Shown here: piece after piece, positions 61,336-64,000 of the stretch
Numbering within the stretch: the first letter of the stretch is position 1
How the letters are laid out: the number at the start of each line of letters is the position of its first letter
Origin: Oxytricha trifallax
Lineage: Eukaryota; Ciliophora; Spirotrichea; Sporadotrichida; Oxytrichidae
Length of the DNA: 64,000 bases
Assembly (NCBI GenBank): GCA_000711775.1
Contig: ARYC01000711.1
Coordinates: forward strand, 1-64,000
Direction: 5' to 3'
Program-made: the position numbers and the translations under genes
The notes under the pieces: model-generated
What the model was told of the DNA's origin: nothing
The model's input: only the letters and a program-made list of their open reading frames with translations
Database searches by the model: none

Positions 61336-62645
61336 TCATATTAAAGTGGACTCTACATATTTTAAAATGAGACACTTCATAAAAATATCTGAAGGTATGT
61401 ATTTGAGTTTGGGAGGAGCTCTTATACTCATATCTTCCAAATCGTTTTCTTGATAATAAAAATACTTCATAATGAGAAATTAATATTAAAGTAATATAAA
61501 AAGTTAAATAATAGCATAAAATTTATTGGGAAGGGGTAAATCTCATTGAACATAAATGAGCATTATTTAAAAGTATTGGAATTCAAGCTAATAATAAGAT
61601 AACAGAAAATTATTATTTGAAAAGAAACTTATTTTAATTTTAAGTACTCTAGATAAATAATAAATATTACTTATAAGAAGATTAAATAAGAAAAAGCAAT
61701 TAATTTATTGAAATCATAATTATAGATTTAATTATTTTTGAAAATTAAATAAAACCCCCAATTTTATTCTTAATAGAGGCGATGAATTTCTTTTTCACTA
61801 TCAATCTCCAAATGCAAATACCTTCCAAAGAATGATTGTTGCAGTTTGTTTTTCTTGCCTTAAGCAATTTTGAAGGCATTCCCTTTCTTTAGGTCCAAAA
61901 GTTGGCCGATTCCTTTTCGAATATTTTCTTGCTTTTAAAACTCGTCTGCGATCGAATAAATTGGATGCCCAAGAATTTTTAGATGATTATTCGATATTTT
62001 TGCGGAATTCTGCCACATATCAACTATTGATTTTATACCTTCTTTTTGTGATAAGTTAGGAGTGTTATTTTATAGTACTGCTATCTCATTTTCATGCACA
62101 GATTTTTGGAGCTCTCTCCAATCAAAGTATACCATGTCATAAGTTTTCTTTACTATTTAGTAATATGAATTGATCTCTCTTTTTCGAGCTTCATCACTGA
62201 GCAGTTTCATATTTCGGAAAATATTATAAGAAAGTTTATCTTTCTCTTCTTTGTCCTCTATGTATTCGAACCTTAATTAATCCAAGCAAGTATCCCATTT
62301 TTTATGCAAGACTTCAATTCTTTCCTTGTGTTAAGAAGTCTTAACTTTTATTACTTTTTAAATGTAGATAATCTTTTCAATGAACTTTCTGAAAGTATGA
62401 ATAATTTAATTTTGCTAAGTTGTATGCAACAATAATAAGTTAATGAATCTTTACGCTTTATCTTCAATAATTGGCTGGGTAAAAACTGCACTTTAAGTAA
62501 ATGCACTATAAATTGAAATTATATATTGAATTTATTTACTTTTTTATCATTTTCTAAGATCTAAGAGAGTAGTCTTGCCCGAATTTCTTGAAACCTTTCT
62601 AAATAGCTCTCTCAATTTTCTTAGCTGATTCTTATTATTTTTGTT
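61336..62645 (-). CDS. Helical/coiled-coil protein, 5' part beyond a foldback element
   Basis: Coding starts at the element border (QKQQESAKKIERAIQKGF). A 34-bp intron near 62505-62540 (GTAAAT...TTATAG) follows, then NAFTQSAVFTQPIIEDKAQR, TFRKFIEKIIYIQKVIKVKT, RIEVLHKKWDTCLDQLRFEY, NSYYQIVKKTYDMVYFDWRE, PIYSIADEFQKQENIRKG and FFGRYLHLEIDSEKEIHRLY (to about 61785). About 330 bp of AT-rich sequence follow, then MSIRAPPKLKYIPSDIFMK and TGA 61336-61338, which may be a final exon. The first part of the gene must lie on the other side of the element, outside the window. Strongly helical; family not assigned. Confidence 0.55.
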
Positions 62646-62850
62646 GGGTATTGACGTCCTCCAGTCACAGATGACGTCCTCCGGTCACAGATGACGTCAG
62701 GAAGTCACAGGTGACGTCAGGAAGTCACAAGGTGACGTCGGGAAGTCACACTGACGTCAGGAGTTCACAGGTGACGTCCTCCGGTCACAGGTGACGTCCT
62801 CCAGTCACATATGACGTCCTCCGGTCACAGATGACGTCAGAAAGTCACAG
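62646..62850. repeat. Left terminal array of foldback copy 2
   Basis: Ten units of about 20 bp containing GACGTC, with CCTCCGG, CCTCCAG, AGGAAG or GGGAAG followed by TCACA. Confidence 0.95.
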
Positions 62851-62917
62851 TATTATAAATAAGGAAATTTATTTGTAATAAACGTTCAAAGCACTCAATT
62901 TTTTACGGGAGGGTCTT

Positions 62918-63433
62918 ATGACTGCAACAACTAGCATTTCGGGATCACAAGTGGTGGAACTTCTTGTTCACAACCATAGAAAAATAAATAATAACATGGG
63001 TCAAGTGGCGGTAACCCCTTTACATATTTGGAGACAAAGCCTCCGAAAAGACAATTATGATAGATAATTTGTTTTTATTTAGTTGTATGAAACCTTGTAA
63101 ACCCACTTAAATTTGAACTATTCTTGCCTGAAGAAGCAATATTCGATAGATAAGTATGGCTAGTTTGGTTAATTGAAGAGCATGTAAAGATGTAAAAATT
63201 TTATAGATGAAAAAAAACAAGAAATACCATAAAAAGACTAGTTAGCTAATTTTTCGCATAAATTAGTATTGTACATACCTAAGACTGGTAATCAAATTTT
63301 TGAATAAATGCAAGAATAATGTCTTGAATGTTCAAAATATTAATGCAAACATTATAGGATGATGATTCATATAAATCCAATTAAAGGAGTTTTGCCTTAC
63401 TTGAATATTGGGTCAAGAATGTGCATGAAATGA
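62918..63433 (+). CDS. 171-residue ORF inside foldback copy 2, possible element-encoded protein
   Basis: ATG 62918-62920 (MTATTSISGSQVVELLVHN) to TGA 63431-63433, uninterrupted for 172 codons with TAA/TAG as Q. It contains a basic middle (RQSLRKDNYDRQ) and a compact Cys/His cluster, QCLECSKYQCKHY, followed by RMMIHINPIKGVLPYLN; the cluster could bind a metal ion. No DDE or other transposase signature is visible and I do not recognise the family. TGA-free frames of this length arise by chance a few percent of the time in such AT-rich DNA, so the ORF is plausible rather than proven. Confidence 0.4.
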
Positions 63434-63539
63434 TGAACAGCTACACAGACATAATAAAAGATTTTAGTCGAAAATTGTAGCAAAATAATCTAATAAAAAT
63501 AAGAATTAATCAAGCTTAAAAAATACATACTCAATGTAT

Positions 63540-63830
63540 TTTTATATAAAAAAATTTATAATTAATTAGTAACGATGAAGTTTTTAAGATTACATTTAAT
63601 ATACAATCCGAAATTTTTTTATCAAATGAATTGCATCTGAGCCTTGTCAGGGTGCCAACTTCTTGAACTCAGCAATTATTTGTTTAACTTTGGTTGTTCA
63701 AACGAGGGGATCCACTCTTTTTGTCCCGCACCAAGGACACTGCCGGAAAAGTTCATAGAAATATCTTATATAGTGCTTCCCAAATCTATCACATTAAAAT
63801 CTCAATATTTATTATAATGTGACCTCCTGA
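63540..63830 (-). pseudogene. Minus-strand ORF remnant in foldback copy 2 with a CPWC motif
   Basis: Reads RFGKHYIRYFYELFRQCPWC then GTKRVDPLV, TGA, TTKVKQIIAEFKKLAP, TGA, QGSDAIHLIKKFRIVY in one frame. The two TGAs could come from CGA by C-to-T change. The composition looks like protein on both sides of each stop. No ATG was found at the 5' side. It could be a decayed transposase fragment or chance. Confidence 0.3.
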
Positions 63831-63999
63831 CGTCATCTGTGACCTCCTGACGTCACCTGTGACCTCCTGACGTCATCTGTGACTGGATGACGTCAGTGTG
63901 ACTTCCCGACGTCACCTGTGACCTCCTGACGTCAGTGTGACTTCCTGACGTCACCTGTGACTGGAGGACGTCATCTGTGACTGGAGGACGTCAATACCC
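63819..63999. repeat. Right terminal array of foldback copy 2
   Basis: Nine units TGTGAC(CTCC or TTCC or TGGA)(T/C/G)GACGTCA with 1-2-bp spacers, inverted relative to the left array. Confidence 0.95.
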
Positions 64000-64000
64000 T

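Larger units (their letters stand above)
62646..63999. mobile_element. Foldback transposon with GACGTC-iterated terminal arrays (copy 2)
   Basis: 1,354 bp, starting GGGTATTGACGTC and ending GACGTCAATACCC, one base before the window ends. Terminal arrays of about ten (left) and nine (right) units of 19-21 bp, consensus TGACGTCctccggTCACAG. The expected left 8-bp target is TTTTTGTT (62638-62645); the single base after the right end is T, as predicted. It shares termini, unit length and GACGTC core with 26802-28371, but unit spacers and interior differ. Coding sequence abuts it on the left. The interior has one uninterrupted plus-strand ORF and a minus-strand ORF remnant. Confidence 0.85.

Overview
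This window looks like germline (micronuclear) DNA of a spirotrichous ciliate of the Oxytricha/Sterkiella/Stylonychia group. Three things point there. First, nearly every convincing reading frame needs TAA and TAG read as glutamine, with TGA the usual stop. Second, two TBE (telomere-bearing element) transposons end in internal G4T4/C4A4 repeats. Third, genes are split by short AT-rich internal eliminated sequences (IESs) lying between small direct repeats (pointers). I can point to about ten IESs whose removal, leaving one pointer copy, restores a conserved domain or reading frame. Genes also carry short GT-AG introns of about 30-110 bp.

Layout. 1-1175: truncated TBE. 1176-4905: end of one gene, a small secreted-type protein and a CAP-like protein. 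5888-17682: two large paralogous surface proteins (LamG-like domains, DUF4215-type Cys repeats, multi-spanning C-terminus); the second holds an inverted exon. 17837-24587: GSKIP-domain protein and five unassigned proteins. 24916-30740: one RCC1 plus coiled-coil gene carrying a 1.57 kb foldback element in its coding sequence. 30908-37325: leucine-rich-repeat protein, ubiquitin-like protein and an RCK/MAK-type kinase. 37920-43217: seven-finger C2H2 gene with many IESs, a Q-rich 3' region and a MITE. 43492-48310: NF-YC (histone fold) split by a complete 4,064 bp TBE. 48364-62645: GMPPA-like, HAT1, two CFAP97/Hemingway-like proteins, a P4-ATPase and a coiled-coil protein. 62646-63999: a second foldback element in coding sequence.

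Most genes are unrelated housekeeping, ciliary or regulatory genes, each presumably destined for its own nanochromosome. What unites the window is DNA elimination: TBEs (3-bp ANT duplication), foldback elements (8-bp duplication) and ordinary IESs all sit inside coding sequence and must be removed precisely. The least familiar component is the foldback family: ends GGGTATTG, terminal arrays of about 20-bp units built on GACGTC, 8-bp target duplication and, in one copy, a possible Cys-containing ORF.

Limits: translation was by eye. Several genes show single-base frame breaks that could be sequencing indels, and exon borders are approximate unless stated.
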